Assembly (NCBI RefSeq): GCF_000165425.1
Contig: NW_001798964.1
Coordinates: forward strand, 128,813-192,812
DNA length: 64,000 nucleotides
From: Paramecium tetraurelia
Taxonomy: Eukaryota > Ciliophora > Oligohymenophorea > Peniculida > Parameciidae
Direction: 5' to 3'
In this document: piece after piece, positions 12,573 to 22,887 of the stretch
Layout of the letters: the number at the start of each line of letters is the position of its first letter
Position numbering within the stretch: the first letter of the stretch is position 1
Made by a program: the position numbers and the translations under genes
The notes under the pieces: generated by a model
What the model saw: the letters and a program-made list of their open reading frames with translations, nothing else
What the model was told of the DNA's origin: nothing
Databases searched by the model: none

Positions 12573-13898
12573 TCACTTCTAAGCAATTTTTGTCTTCTCT
12601 CTTTACTACGAAATTATCTGATTTAACAAGTTCTATTCTTTGATAGCTTCCAATCCAGACAGTTGTTGAACTCTCTTGAGCATTGAAATATTCAGTTTAT
12701 TGGCAGTAGGTTTATCCTTGGCTACTTGAGGGTTATTATATTCTTGTGATAGAAGTTATCTTGGCAATTCAACTGAGTGATTAAGATGCTGCAATTGTTG
12801 TTTTTATTGTCTTAACAATTTTTATTTGATTTAATTTGAGTTAAGTTGTTACAAGGAGATGAAATTATTATTCTCATTAGATTCTGGATTGTTGGTTGTT
12901 GATTTAAATTTGAGTATTTTGCCTTGAATTTCAAAATCGTTTATTCTTTCAATTGAATGTTATTTATATCTTGGAACTTGTGTTATTTGTTTGTGATCAG
13001 AAACGGATCTCTTTTATTTCTCATTTTGATATCCCTGCACACTGTGATACCTATTACTTTTGACAATTTTCAAGGGGGAATTATTCAACAGCCTTTGCTC
13101 CTAATATTCTTTTAAATATAAATCATCTTCTTCCTATTCTTATTCTTCCATCAAATCCTAAAGGAAATCTGTAACCATAGGTAATTGATTTAAGCTTTCC
13201 CATGTCAGACCAGTATGTCTTTATTGTGAAGAGACATTAAAACTCTAATCCTATTCCTTTATAGAAAAGGTTTTGGGTTTGGAAGGATCAGGTAATTTCT
13301 CAATCAGTTCTTTTAAGGCTGGGTATTTAATTAACAGTTATGATTTAGTAAAGTGTTTCAGTTCAAATTACAACTTATAAAAGGCTTTCTTTTTTCTTTC
13401 TATGAGTTTCAATTATTCATTTTATTGTTTCCTTTATAATAAAATTTATTTGATTTATTCATCATTTTTGACCTCTGGATGATATATTTTAAATTGATAT
13501 TTGATATCTTTAATTCTTTCAGCTTAATCTTACATTTAAAATGGTCTTTGAAATGTTTTCATTTTTTAAACACAAGCTTTCCAGTTGTCCAATCCTAAAC
13601 TTGTTAAATATTGTCCACAATTTGTCCCTTCTTCGCCTGCCAAGATATTTAACAATTAAACAAACTAATCAAAATTTAGCTCCTTTGAATTTTTAGCTTG
13701 CCTTTTGAATAACTCCAATAGTTTCGAAGTATTTATTTTCACTTAAAAATCCCTACAAAAATGCATCCAGTTACCAACAGTAAATACAGTGGCTTCATAT
13801 TATTATCTATCAAAGGTGGCAAATTATCCTGGAACATACTACTGTTTGCAATAGAAGTCAAAAACTCTGCGTAAAACTTCTTTGTTTTGCATAATCAT
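12573..13898 (-). CDS. Unknown Gln-rich protein with an EF-hand-like N-terminal domain
   Basis: 441 aa, no intron. Starts ATG 13898-13896 or the in-frame ATG 13892-13890. Residues about 5-110 look like a compact helical domain (NWMHFCRDFQVKINTSKLLE, then LNFDQFVQLLNIL), similar in pattern to degenerate paired EF-hands found in flagellar proteins, though no full calcium loop is visible. The rest is Lys/Gln/Glu-rich and probably coiled or disordered; many Gln codons are TAA/TAG. The first ATG overlaps the stop of the upstream MORN gene by 4 bp (ATGA). Convergent with the PTB-like gene, 58 bp apart. Confidence 0.65.
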
Positions 13899-14740
13899 TA
13901 TTTTTATATATATAATTGCTAAAATTCTTCAATATTTTCATCCTCCTCTATCCATCTAACCCTTTTCCCCATATTCCATTCCCCTCTCTTAGTAATTCCA
14001 TCTTTAGTAAATAAGCCATAACCATGTTGCTTCCCCTGATGCCAAAATCCAACATATACTCTACCATCTGGCCAAACAAATCTTCCTATTCCCTCTTTTA
14101 ATTCATCTTCATAGGGTCCATCATATAGACGACCATCTGGCCATTTCATAATTCCATTAACAAACTGATTCTTTACCCACTCTCCTCTAAATTCACTCCC
14201 ATCAGCCCATTTAAAAATGCCTTATCCATGAATATCCCCCTCAAAAAAGTCTCCTCTATAATAAGATGAGTCCACAAATTCAATGTAGCCTTTGCCGTGT
14301 CGCTTGCCATCTTTATAATTCCCCTTATACACAGCCTCATCAGAAAATCGTTCAGAACCACTGCCATTTTACAAATTATGTTCCCATTTGCCTTCATAAA
14401 TTGACGTATTGGTCTTCAATTAGCCCTGTCCATGGCATTCCCCCTGTTAAAAGGTGCCAATATAGAGATAGTTTTCAGCCGATAGTTTTCCTTATCCATG
14501 AAAAAGGCTATTCTCAAAGAAACCCTCATATCTCCTGCCATCATCCATAACCAAAATACCCCAGCCATGCATTCTATTATCCTCCATTTAACCATGATAT
14601 CGTCCGCCCTCCACTATAATCCAATCTCTCTATGTTTGCTCATCATCCTCTTCTGTTCTATAGAGGTGATGCAAATTTAAATAAGTCTCATGCAACACCA
14701 ATTCTCTTTAATTAACAGACTAAGATGTGCAACAACCCAT
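13895..14740 (-). CDS. MORN-repeat protein with N-terminal MGCC acylation signal
   Basis: 281 aa, intron-free. The protein begins MGCCTSQ: Gly2 is a good N-myristoylation site and Cys3/Cys4 are candidate palmitoylation sites, so it is probably held on a membrane. From about residue 50 to 275 it is a string of MORN repeats (YxGxWxxGxxHGxGxxxxxDG), about nine, for example RVYVGFWHQGKQHGYGLF. MORN proteins act as membrane-associated scaffolds; in ciliates and apicomplexans they are cortical. The start codon is 24 bp from the divergent CKS1-like gene, and the stop overlaps the next gene. A second acylated MORN gene lies at 24511. Confidence 0.88.
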
Positions 14741-14764
14741 TCAGTTAATTTAAATAATTAAAAA
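14741..14764. promoter_or_regulatory. 24-bp divergent promoter spacer
   Basis: The start codons of the MORN gene (-) and the CKS1-like gene (+) are separated by only 24 AT-rich bases. This is the shortest divergent spacer in the window. No motif recognised. Confidence 0.5.
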
Positions 14765-15097
14765 ATGGAACAAAATTTAGATGAAAAGATGTATGCCATA
14801 GATCAAAAATAAAAAGATAAATTTCCACTCACGAATTAGATATCTTAGGATTTTGAAGACGATACACACATATACCGAATAATAAGACTGGGAAGGGAAT
14901 CTGTGAGACTTATGCAGGAGTTTAAATGGGAGAGTATCATATTTAATTATTCTTTTCTAGAAAAGCTTCTCAAAGAAGAAGAATGGAGACGACTGAGAGT
15001 GTATTAACGTCGAGGATGGTTACATTATGCCATTTTTGAGAAGGAACCATACGTTTTGTTATTCAAAAGAAAGATTACCAAAAATAAGAGATCCTGA
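14765..15097 (+). CDS. CKS1-like cyclin-dependent kinase regulatory subunit
   Basis: 110 aa, no intron. Residues about 35-105 match the CKS fold: YRIIRL (CKS YRHVML), then EEEWRRLRV, RRGWLHYAIFEKEP and VLLFKRK. CKS proteins bind CDKs and phosphothreonine on substrates, raising processivity and helping APC and SCF ubiquitin ligases. Two anion-pocket elements (Arg of YR and Trp of GW) are kept. The strand-exchange hinge, normally HEPEPH, is FEKEPY here, so both histidines and the first proline are lost. An N-terminal extension of about 30 residues is added. Identity is clear from the whole pattern; whether the phosphate pocket is fully functional is uncertain. Confidence 0.85.
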
Positions 15098-15207
15098 AAA
15101 ACTCTGATTTTAGATGTTTGTATCATTAAGTATTTCTATTTTATTAAGTTTCATATTATCACTATTTGATTTAATAAATTATTATTATTTAATAATTAAA
15201 TCTAATA

Positions 15208-16141
15208 ATGTCTAACATATTAAGACTCTGCCCAAAATGCTAAGCAAGTCCTGCCACAATCTAGTGCATTGATTGCGAAGAAAAAATGTGCTATACTTGT
15301 GATCAGAAGGTACATACAAAATTGAAATAACACAAAACTGATATAATCCCGTATTCATGTACAATATATATTAAAAAAGAGATGAAATAGATTAAATCAG
15401 CCTAATTTATAATTAGTGGCATCAAAGACCACTCTAATGTATCATTAGAATTGCAATAAGAACTTAATGAATTAGAAGCTATGATCGAGGCCAAATAATC
15501 ATTCCTAAGCAAGTAAGAGTAGAAGTGGAGCACATAAATCAGTTCTCTTGAAACCTAATATGAAAAGAAATTATTAGATTTTGAAAAAGAAATTGAAAAC
15601 AATGAAAATTAATTTAAGAATTATTAGTCTAGTGGAAATACAACTTTTACAATTGCTGACATAAAATAATCAATGGAAGCATAACAGCAGTAAATATTTA
15701 TATTTTATAAATAGATAAGCTTGGAAAGAGCTGAATGAGAGGAAAGCTGCACTATAAGATAAAGAAAATCTACTCTAAGACATGATTGAAGCTGAGAAGA
15801 TTTGTTTAAAAGAAATTGCATAGAAGGAGAAATTGATCAATCAGTTTAAAGATTTATTATCTTAGTAATAAGCTGAAAGAGATCTTATAAAATAAGAAAA
15901 TCAAAAAATACTGGCATAATTAGAATCCATAAAGGCCTTATGTAAGAAAAGTTTGCCTTAGTATGGAATTAAAGTTGATTTTTTGGATAAATTGGGAAAA
16001 GGGAATAAAATTAAGAAAAATGAATAAGTAGATGAACAAGATGAAGAATATGAGGAGGATGAATAATAAGATTAAAATGGAGATGAAGAAGAAGAGGATG
16101 AAAACTAAAATGATGATGATTAATAGGAAGAATAATAATGA
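15208..16141 (+). CDS. B-box zinc-finger coiled-coil protein with acidic tail
   Basis: 302 aa, intron 15690-15714. Residues 5-45 form a B-box-type zinc finger: LCPKCQASPATIQCIDC, then CYTCDQKVH and a final His. The middle is a long Glu/Gln/Lys coiled coil. The last 40 residues are strongly acidic (repeated GDEEEEDE- and EQQD-like runs, with many TAA-coded Gln). The layout resembles the B-box plus coiled-coil half of TRIM proteins, without a RING or SPRY domain. It probably mediates protein-protein contacts; substrate unknown. The 3' end converges with the P-type ATPase-like gene, 46 bp away. Confidence 0.82.
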
Positions 16142-16187
16142 TTTTATATTCATTTTTAAACAAAATTAAATTTATAAATTATTACAA

Positions 16188-18754
16188 TCATTTATATCCA
16201 ACAAATAAATTAAATGCTACAACAATTAAACCAATCGAATAATTTCTCAAAAGTACTGAGATACTGTGATAATCTTAATTTGACTAATTAATGAATTAAT
16301 TGATTAAATTAATTATCAGACCATATATAATACCTTCAATTTATTATAACACCTATTTAATAGGTTTAACCATAATAAAAACATGTTTGCTAAATAGCAA
16401 TCCTATATAGACATCTTAAACAGACTTAAAATATCCATAGTAATAGGCAACCAGCAATTCAACAATTAAAATAGAATGCAATTTATATAGTTTCCTAGTG
16501 GTATTCCTATCAATGATTCTACCTTGTTTCATATATGGACCTCTGTGCATCACATAGGTTTGCACATCTGAATTGCATTATTTTTGTACTTAATGTGAAA
16601 AATGATTCAAAGCTAAATAGAAGATGATGAAGGTTGGAATTGGCATAATGAAAATGTTATCAGATAAAATGGCAGAGGCAATTGCAAATATCATTATAGT
16701 TTATGAAGTACAAGCCTAGGCATAGGAGTATGACAAAATATAGAAATACACCGCCCTTCCTTAACTTATACACTCGTACATGGAGGATATGTAACTGTAA
16801 TCAGTTTACTCGAGATGATTAAATAGTTTGATGCAGGATCTAGACTCATGTGGTCCAATACTAACATGAGCCATTTCCATAGCTTTTCCATCATTTTCCT
16901 CTCCTTTGATAAATATTATCTTGTCATAGAGTTTAAGCAAATTTATCAATTGCTCTTTTCTATCAGCATTCCCTCCAATGATAATGTTTTTATTTTTGAT
17001 TTCCTCATATAGCTTTTATTAATCAATAATTCCTTAGAATTGGAATTTCTACTTTTATTATTCCAACCATTCCAAAGTCTTGCTCGATTAAATCTTTTCT
17101 AGTTTCAAATGATCCAAAGTGGGACAAGCAAGTCTTCTACTCAAAAATACAAATTTATTCTTCTATTCAAAACTACTGCTAAGCAATGTACCTTCGACAT
17201 ATCTATCCTCAATTTCATCTTCTTTCACAAGACCTGTTTGAATTGCTGTTTTTTAAGCCTCTTCCAATTATAATTGAGTGAAGTATCTAATATTTATTTA
17301 TGATTTACTAAACATAGTCACTTTATTATCTATCTTATCAATAATCATTTCGTTTACTTACCCCAACCAATATAATGAAAGATAATCCTATATATAAATA
17401 CTTCTGTGTCTGCATTTCTTTATCACATAAATCATAAACAAATTGATCAATGAAAGCAATTAAGATGGAATAGTAATAATTGATAATTATGATAAATATA
17501 ATAGGATTTGAGTAATGTTGATCAAATAAGTATTCCTGAAAAGTAATATTATTAATAAAATAAGTAAGCTAATGATACATTGTATTCCAATCTTATTCAT
17601 AAGGGATTCAATCTTAAAAGCAAAAGGATTATACATAGAATTCTATTTCAAATAGGTTGTTCTTTATTTTTCTGTCTTTGTGTCTTCTAAAAATGACTGT
17701 TTGTATTAAATGTAATCAGATGATTGTTATCCAACACTACAAACAAGCAATTATCCAGATCCCTTTATTATTTGAGAACCAGCAAAAATGAAGTTGTCAA
17801 CCAAACTTAAGTTGGATTGTAATTACTCATCATGTGAACCATTCGATTCTTTGACTTCATCTATGTTTTTGACTTCATGAGTGTTAAAAAGATTAGGAAA
17901 TGGTTACAACACCTCAATTCCATTACATTTAGATAATTTAGTTATTATACCATCACATTATATAAAATCTCCCTGCTTGAAAATCAGTATGTCTCCAACA
18001 ACCAATTAACTATTATGAATTTAAATTGTGTCATCTCCATTTCTTAATACATTACAACGCTTTACTAAATGCTTACTCCTCTCTTTTATATCATTCTAGT
18101 GTTACACTATCTCTTTGTTGTATTATTATTTGATCACTCCCTTATAGACAACCATTATTATCAACATTATTATATAAAACAAGTAGATCTACATGTTTTC
18201 ATGGAAATATATTATGATATTGATAGTTGTTATTATCAATAATAATTAAAATAATCTTTCTTTTTGAAATTGCTCAATTATAATTTACAGTACACTTTTA
18301 ATTGCTATCTAAGGCTTTTCATTCTTTCCAAAGTACTTTTCTCTCATTTTCAAGTCTTAATCGTTGGTGTCATCCAAGCCTTACTTTATGCAAGTCTTTA
18401 AAAAGTTCTATAAACCATAAATGCCTCCTAGTTGATTGAGTTTTTCTAATTAGATTTTTAATTTTTTCTCTTTCAAATCCTTCTCTTTATCATGTTTTGT
18501 TAAAGTGCTTTGAGCTTCTTTTAGTATTTAATTCATATCAAATATTTCTAATAATTTCTCATATTAAAATCCAAAATAATGATCATCATTTTGCTATTAT
18601 TTATTTTCATTTTTCTTCCATCCTTTTAGAAGTGTCTTCCATTAACCTTTTGCTTCCAATATCTATTACATTTATTGGATTCTATCTCTAAGATTTCATC
18701 CTTTTTTTAATGCTTCTCAAAATCATTCAAATCTAAACTTCTAAGAACTTGCAT
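16188..18754 (-). CDS. P-type ATPase-like protein (PMCA-like layout) lacking catalytic signatures
   Basis: About 847 aa, intron 18647-18669 (start region uncertain; another ATG lies near 18820). The order matches plasma-membrane Ca2+-ATPases: cytosolic N-terminus ending KYFGKNEKPQIAIKSVLQII, a first membrane pair, an actuator-like domain with GDILIFKQGDFIQCDG and IKGSGQLLVCSVG, a second membrane pair, a shortened nucleotide/phosphorylation region, then four to six C-terminal membrane segments. The phosphorylation motif DKTGTLT is DKIDNKVT at 17316-17339, the TGES loop is missing, and GDGxNDxP is GEENDG. It should not form the aspartyl-phosphate needed for pumping. The open frame is intact for 848 codons, which argues for a retained non-transport role rather than a fresh pseudogene. 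Confidence 0.75.
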
Positions 18755-19915
18755 CTCTATCATTTAAGCTCTTTGTTCCGATTCTCGATGGAGTTTTAAT
18801 AAGGGACTGTGTAATTAATCTGTCTCATTTTACATACTTACTTAATTTATTATATTATATCAAAGTAATAATTAAATTAATATACATAATAGAATATAGT
18901 CTTAATTGTAAGTTCAATCTTCTCGTTACATCTACATACATAGTGTTTATAAAACATAAATATTTCAATAATCAAATGTGAAGTGAGCTTCTATTTCTAA
19001 TATTGTTGAAGAGTTACCTTCTAGGAAACTAATCAATAATTTATCTACTTAGGTTTTTGGTATTATTATATATTATATCTAAAAAAGTTTAAATTCAAGA
19101 ATTGCCTTTTTATAGCCATAAATCAAAGTTTTACTTAATAAAATTATTATGATAGAACTAAAACTATCCAATAAATACACTATAATTAGTTGTACTGTCC
19201 TATTAGAGTAAATTGTATGCATACAACATTACTATTTAATCATTTGGACAAGCAATCAGTAAATACAATGACTAAAGGATGATTATTTAATAATTGATTA
19301 TTCTCAGAACTATAATGTAATTAATACTCTTTAAATTTTAGTAGATAATAATCAAAATCAAAGGAACATGTGGAGTTCACTTTAAAAAAAGAAAAAAATT
19401 TCTTAAATAATTAATATTACACCAGTATTTTGTAAAACTGCATAAAATACATTCATTAAAACTGTTACATTTACAAATTATATACCAACTTAAAATTATT
19501 ATTAAGCTAGCGTCCTTTATCAATTTGCGAAAATATAATTGTTAAGTGACAAACCATGATTTCATAATTAAATTATTTCTACAAAATCATTTGTATTTAC
19601 AAATCCAAGAAAAACCTATTTAAAATAATGAAGGTATAATTAGATGATTTAAACTTGATTGACTCCCGTTTAAAAGAGGTGTATAATCGTCATTCTTTGA
19701 CGAAAGGTCATCATTGTCAGAAATTAAGTTCATTTCATTATTTAGTCTATTAATTCAGATAAACCATAAACTAAGTTTTGTTTAGAAAGCTGTGACAAAT
19801 ATTATAATATCAAAGTAACACTCTATATAAATAAATAATGCGAAGGGAAAGATATCTAAAGTTGTAAAATAACTTTACATTTTTCTTATTATATATTAAT
19901 ATATATTAGATATAA
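18755..19915. other. Gene-poor stretch, 1.16 kb
   Basis: The longest gap in the window, between two - strand genes, AT-rich with scattered stops in all frames. It holds a 14-bp perfect palindrome around 19213 (ttgtatgcatacaa), a hairpin near 19688-19704 (tcgtca/tgacga, 5-nt loop), and a 55-codon TGA-terminated frame on + at 19628-19795 that looks slightly protein-like but has no support. It could hide a non-coding RNA, a large promoter or a decayed gene. Confidence 0.4.
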
Positions 19916-21411
19916 TCATAATTCACTTAATTTTAAAAGTTTGTCTATATTTTTCTTTTCCTTTTTCACCTTATATGTATCCTCATGAACAATCTCTGAT
20001 GCATGATAGTCTGAAACTTATTGTTTTGTTTCAACAACTTTATAGGCATTTGCTGAATCAACATGAAATTTTAGTTTATGATTCAGCCAATGATATTTAT
20101 CATTTTAAATTTTCTCATCCTTGAGTCTCTCTTGAAACTTTCTTACTTTTTCCTCAAATGCCTCATTATGGGATTGTTCTTTCATATTTTGGATAAACCT
20201 TGCTCTCCTTTATTCCACAGTAGATTATAGCATTTTTTCATGTTGTAACCTATCTCTAATCATGGGATTATTTGATCCAAATTTATTCTCTTTAAATTAC
20301 AGGAAGTCTGCTTTTAATTTTTCATATTCCTCCAACTATTTCTCTCTTTATTATCTTTATTCTTCATCTTCGATTTCTGAGGATTCAGACTCAGAAGATT
20401 CTGATTCTGATTCATTGAAAATGTATTGAACTTCTCCTTTTGCATTCTTTTTAATTTTGTAATTTAATAATTGTTTATCTTCAGCTGGGATATTTTCTAA
20501 ATACTTTTCATTCATTGATATATTTTTATTAGCATACTAAGCAATCTATTCTTTGTTGATTTAAGTGTTACTTTATTGAGTAATCTTTTATTTGAGTTAG
20601 AGAATCTTATTTTCTTCTTCTAATTTCTTCTGTTTTTTAATCCTATGTAAATAATGAGAAATAAATACTCTAATTCTTCTTGGGATACAGCAAATTCCTT
20701 TTTCAATTTAGGATCATTAAGTACATCATGACTATTGAAGATCTTATTTGGTTATTGTTCCTCATTATCTTCTTCGTCACCAAAGGACAAGACATTGATA
20801 TTTTTTTACTTCTATTTAGGTTTTTAAATTGGTTTCTAGTTTATTTTTTCTTAGACTTAGTTAATTTCTTTTTCAGGAGATTTTGGCTTAACCCCCTCGG
20901 TGATTGTCAAATTAAATGGATCTATAACTACTTATGCACTTTTTATAAAGATTGGTGTCACTGGCTAATCATTTTCATCGGTGTCGACTCCATTCATAGC
21001 CATCAAATTGAAAATGGTCTTTCCTACTACCATGCCAAATATCGTATGTCTCTTTTACAACCAAGGACAAGAATCCAATGTTATAAAAAACTATGACTCA
21101 TTGGTATTAGGACCTTCATTACTATATGCTAGAATTCCCCTTGTGCAAAAAGTGAGTCTGGAATGAAATTCATCTTCAAATGGTTAGCCATACATTGATT
21201 TTCCTCCCTCTCCTGTTCCTGTGGGATCACCTCCTTGAATCATGAAATTAGGAAACAATCTATGAAAGCGACAATTATCATAATATCCATTCAAACACAA
21301 TTGAATGAAGTTTCTGCATCCCTTAGGCACTTCCTTACACCATAATTCAATTTCTAATTCTCCATGGGATGTATCCATAATAATCTTGCCTGATGTTTAT
21401 GGAAATTACAT
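19916..21411 (-). CDS. CWC27: Spliceosome-associated cyclophilin CWC27
   Basis: 489 aa, intron 20643-20668. Residues about 8-165 are a cyclophilin domain closely resembling CWC27: GKIIMDTSHGELEIELW, NFIQLCLNGYYDN, FHRLFPNFMIQGGDPTGTG and HTIFGMV. CWC27 joins activated spliceosomes and helps recruit step factors; peptidyl-prolyl isomerase activity is weak or absent in the human protein. Here the cyclosporin-pocket Trp is present (PWLQKRHTIFG), where human CWC27 has Glu. The remainder is charged and helical, with a Ser/Glu cluster (ESESESSESES) and a conserved-looking end (WLNHKLKFHVDS). The ATG at 21411 is only 7 bp after the stop of the upstream gene. Confidence 0.92.
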
Positions 21412-21418
21412 TAAAATT

Positions 21419-22669
21419 TCAATAAATTAATAATAACAATTTAATAACAATCAATAATAGCAGAGAGGCCCCAGAGAAAATTAAGGTTTGTTTCATTGTT
21501 TAATGGCCAAAAAAATTCACAAAGGGCTTTAGACAATATGCTATAATTATACAATAACATATCTGAATAAGGTACTGATTAAAGTACATTCCCAAAAACA
21601 TTGAAGCTATAAAAGTTAGGTAAAATACAAGTAAGCATGTTCCCATTGTGGTTTTTGCAACTGAAATATTGAATGATAATTACTGAATTGCATTAAGTCA
21701 TCAAACAGATCTATAATTAGGCATTGGGATAGCATAATGAACAAAACTGAAAGGATTGTCTTTTCTTAAACGCCTGCAGTATATCCAAGTATGATCTGTA
21801 GGACGATCAATTCGCCAATTATTAATTTAATTCTCGTTTAAATATGAGTGTCTGGTTTGCTTTGATTGTCAAGAGAGAATGAATTTTCATTTAAGACTTG
21901 AGAATGAATTGTTTTCAAATTAGCTGGTTTTTATTCTGATTCTTCAATTACTCCCAAGTGTCTTGCATTTGCTAATTATTTATTGCTATACTATGAATAC
22001 AATATTTTTTCAGGCTTTTTACTATCGATTGTCTAAATTAAAAGATTATGATACAAATTATAATTTATTTAGAAGATCTGATTAATTATTTAAATAGCTG
22101 TTCTTAATTTCATCAATAGACTTCCTTTTTTCTATGTTATTGTTGCGAATATAACTTTCAATTCTCAGAATCTCCTCGCTTCTATCAGGTATGTATTCTG
22201 AGACATTTTTTGCTTGAAAAATAATAGGATTGGTAGGGTATTCATTGGAAACAGCCAAATTATTATTGATTTCCTTTCCCTAAGACTCTTTGCAATTGAT
22301 CTGTGCAATCAGATAAATTTCTTTGAACAATAAAACTATAGGAACTAACAACATCAGTTTGTATTTCACCGAAAATTCCTGATTTACATAAGCAGAAAGT
22401 GTTTCTCGTTGGGCAGTCGAAAGTTAATCTATTAAATGAACTACTCGCAAATATTAGTGGTCATCTAAAAATAAATTATGCTGTAATTCTAATCCATTAG
22501 GAATCAGCAAGGGGAAAATTATCAGAATGGATGAATAAAAAAGCAGTCTTCTGGCAAAGATTAAGATCTAATCTGATATCTATTCATGCTTAAACTACTT
22601 TATCGAATAAACCAAATAGGTAATCCAAATAAATGCCAAACTAGCAACTAAGTTTATAATATAATTCAT
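21419..22669 (-). CDS. Multi-pass membrane protein of unknown function
   Basis: 401 aa, introns 22033-22054 and 21661-21683. Two hydrophobic segments lie near the N-terminus (VASLAFIWITYLVYS and LLFYSSILIIFPLLIP), a third around residue 125, then a polar 150-residue loop. The C-terminal third has four more membrane segments separated by very short loops (for example LIVLQIILGYT and TCLLVFYLTFIASMFLGMYF). No transporter or channel signature is recognised. Tandem with CWC27, 7 bp apart. Confidence 0.7.
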
Positions 22670-22887
22670 TATTTAAAATAATATTTAATTAGCTTATGTT
22701 AATATTAAGAATCGACCAATAACTAAGGAATTATCTTGAGTCTGTAAACAGAGTCTATTTCGATATTTGAAAAATACTTTCTGTTCTTATAATCACCTTA
22801 TCTCTCTGTCAGTACTACTTCATGTTTGTCAATTTAAATAATCGAATGAATTTATGATTAAGTTTATATAAATTAAAAATACAAAAT

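Noticed and set aside
13890-13900. Fusion of the MORN gene with the following gene
   Set aside because: The frames differ and no GT...AG intron at the joint would connect them; two genes fit better.
18497-18691. 64-codon + strand frame under the standard code
   Set aside because: Lies antisense to the P-type ATPase-like gene, whose - strand frame is far longer and family-like.
19628-19795. 55-codon ciliate-code frame in the large gap
   Set aside because: With only TGA as stop, frames of this size are expected by chance in such AT-rich DNA; no conserved motif.
20680-21096. 138-codon + strand frame
   Set aside because: Antisense shadow of the CWC27 cyclophilin gene.
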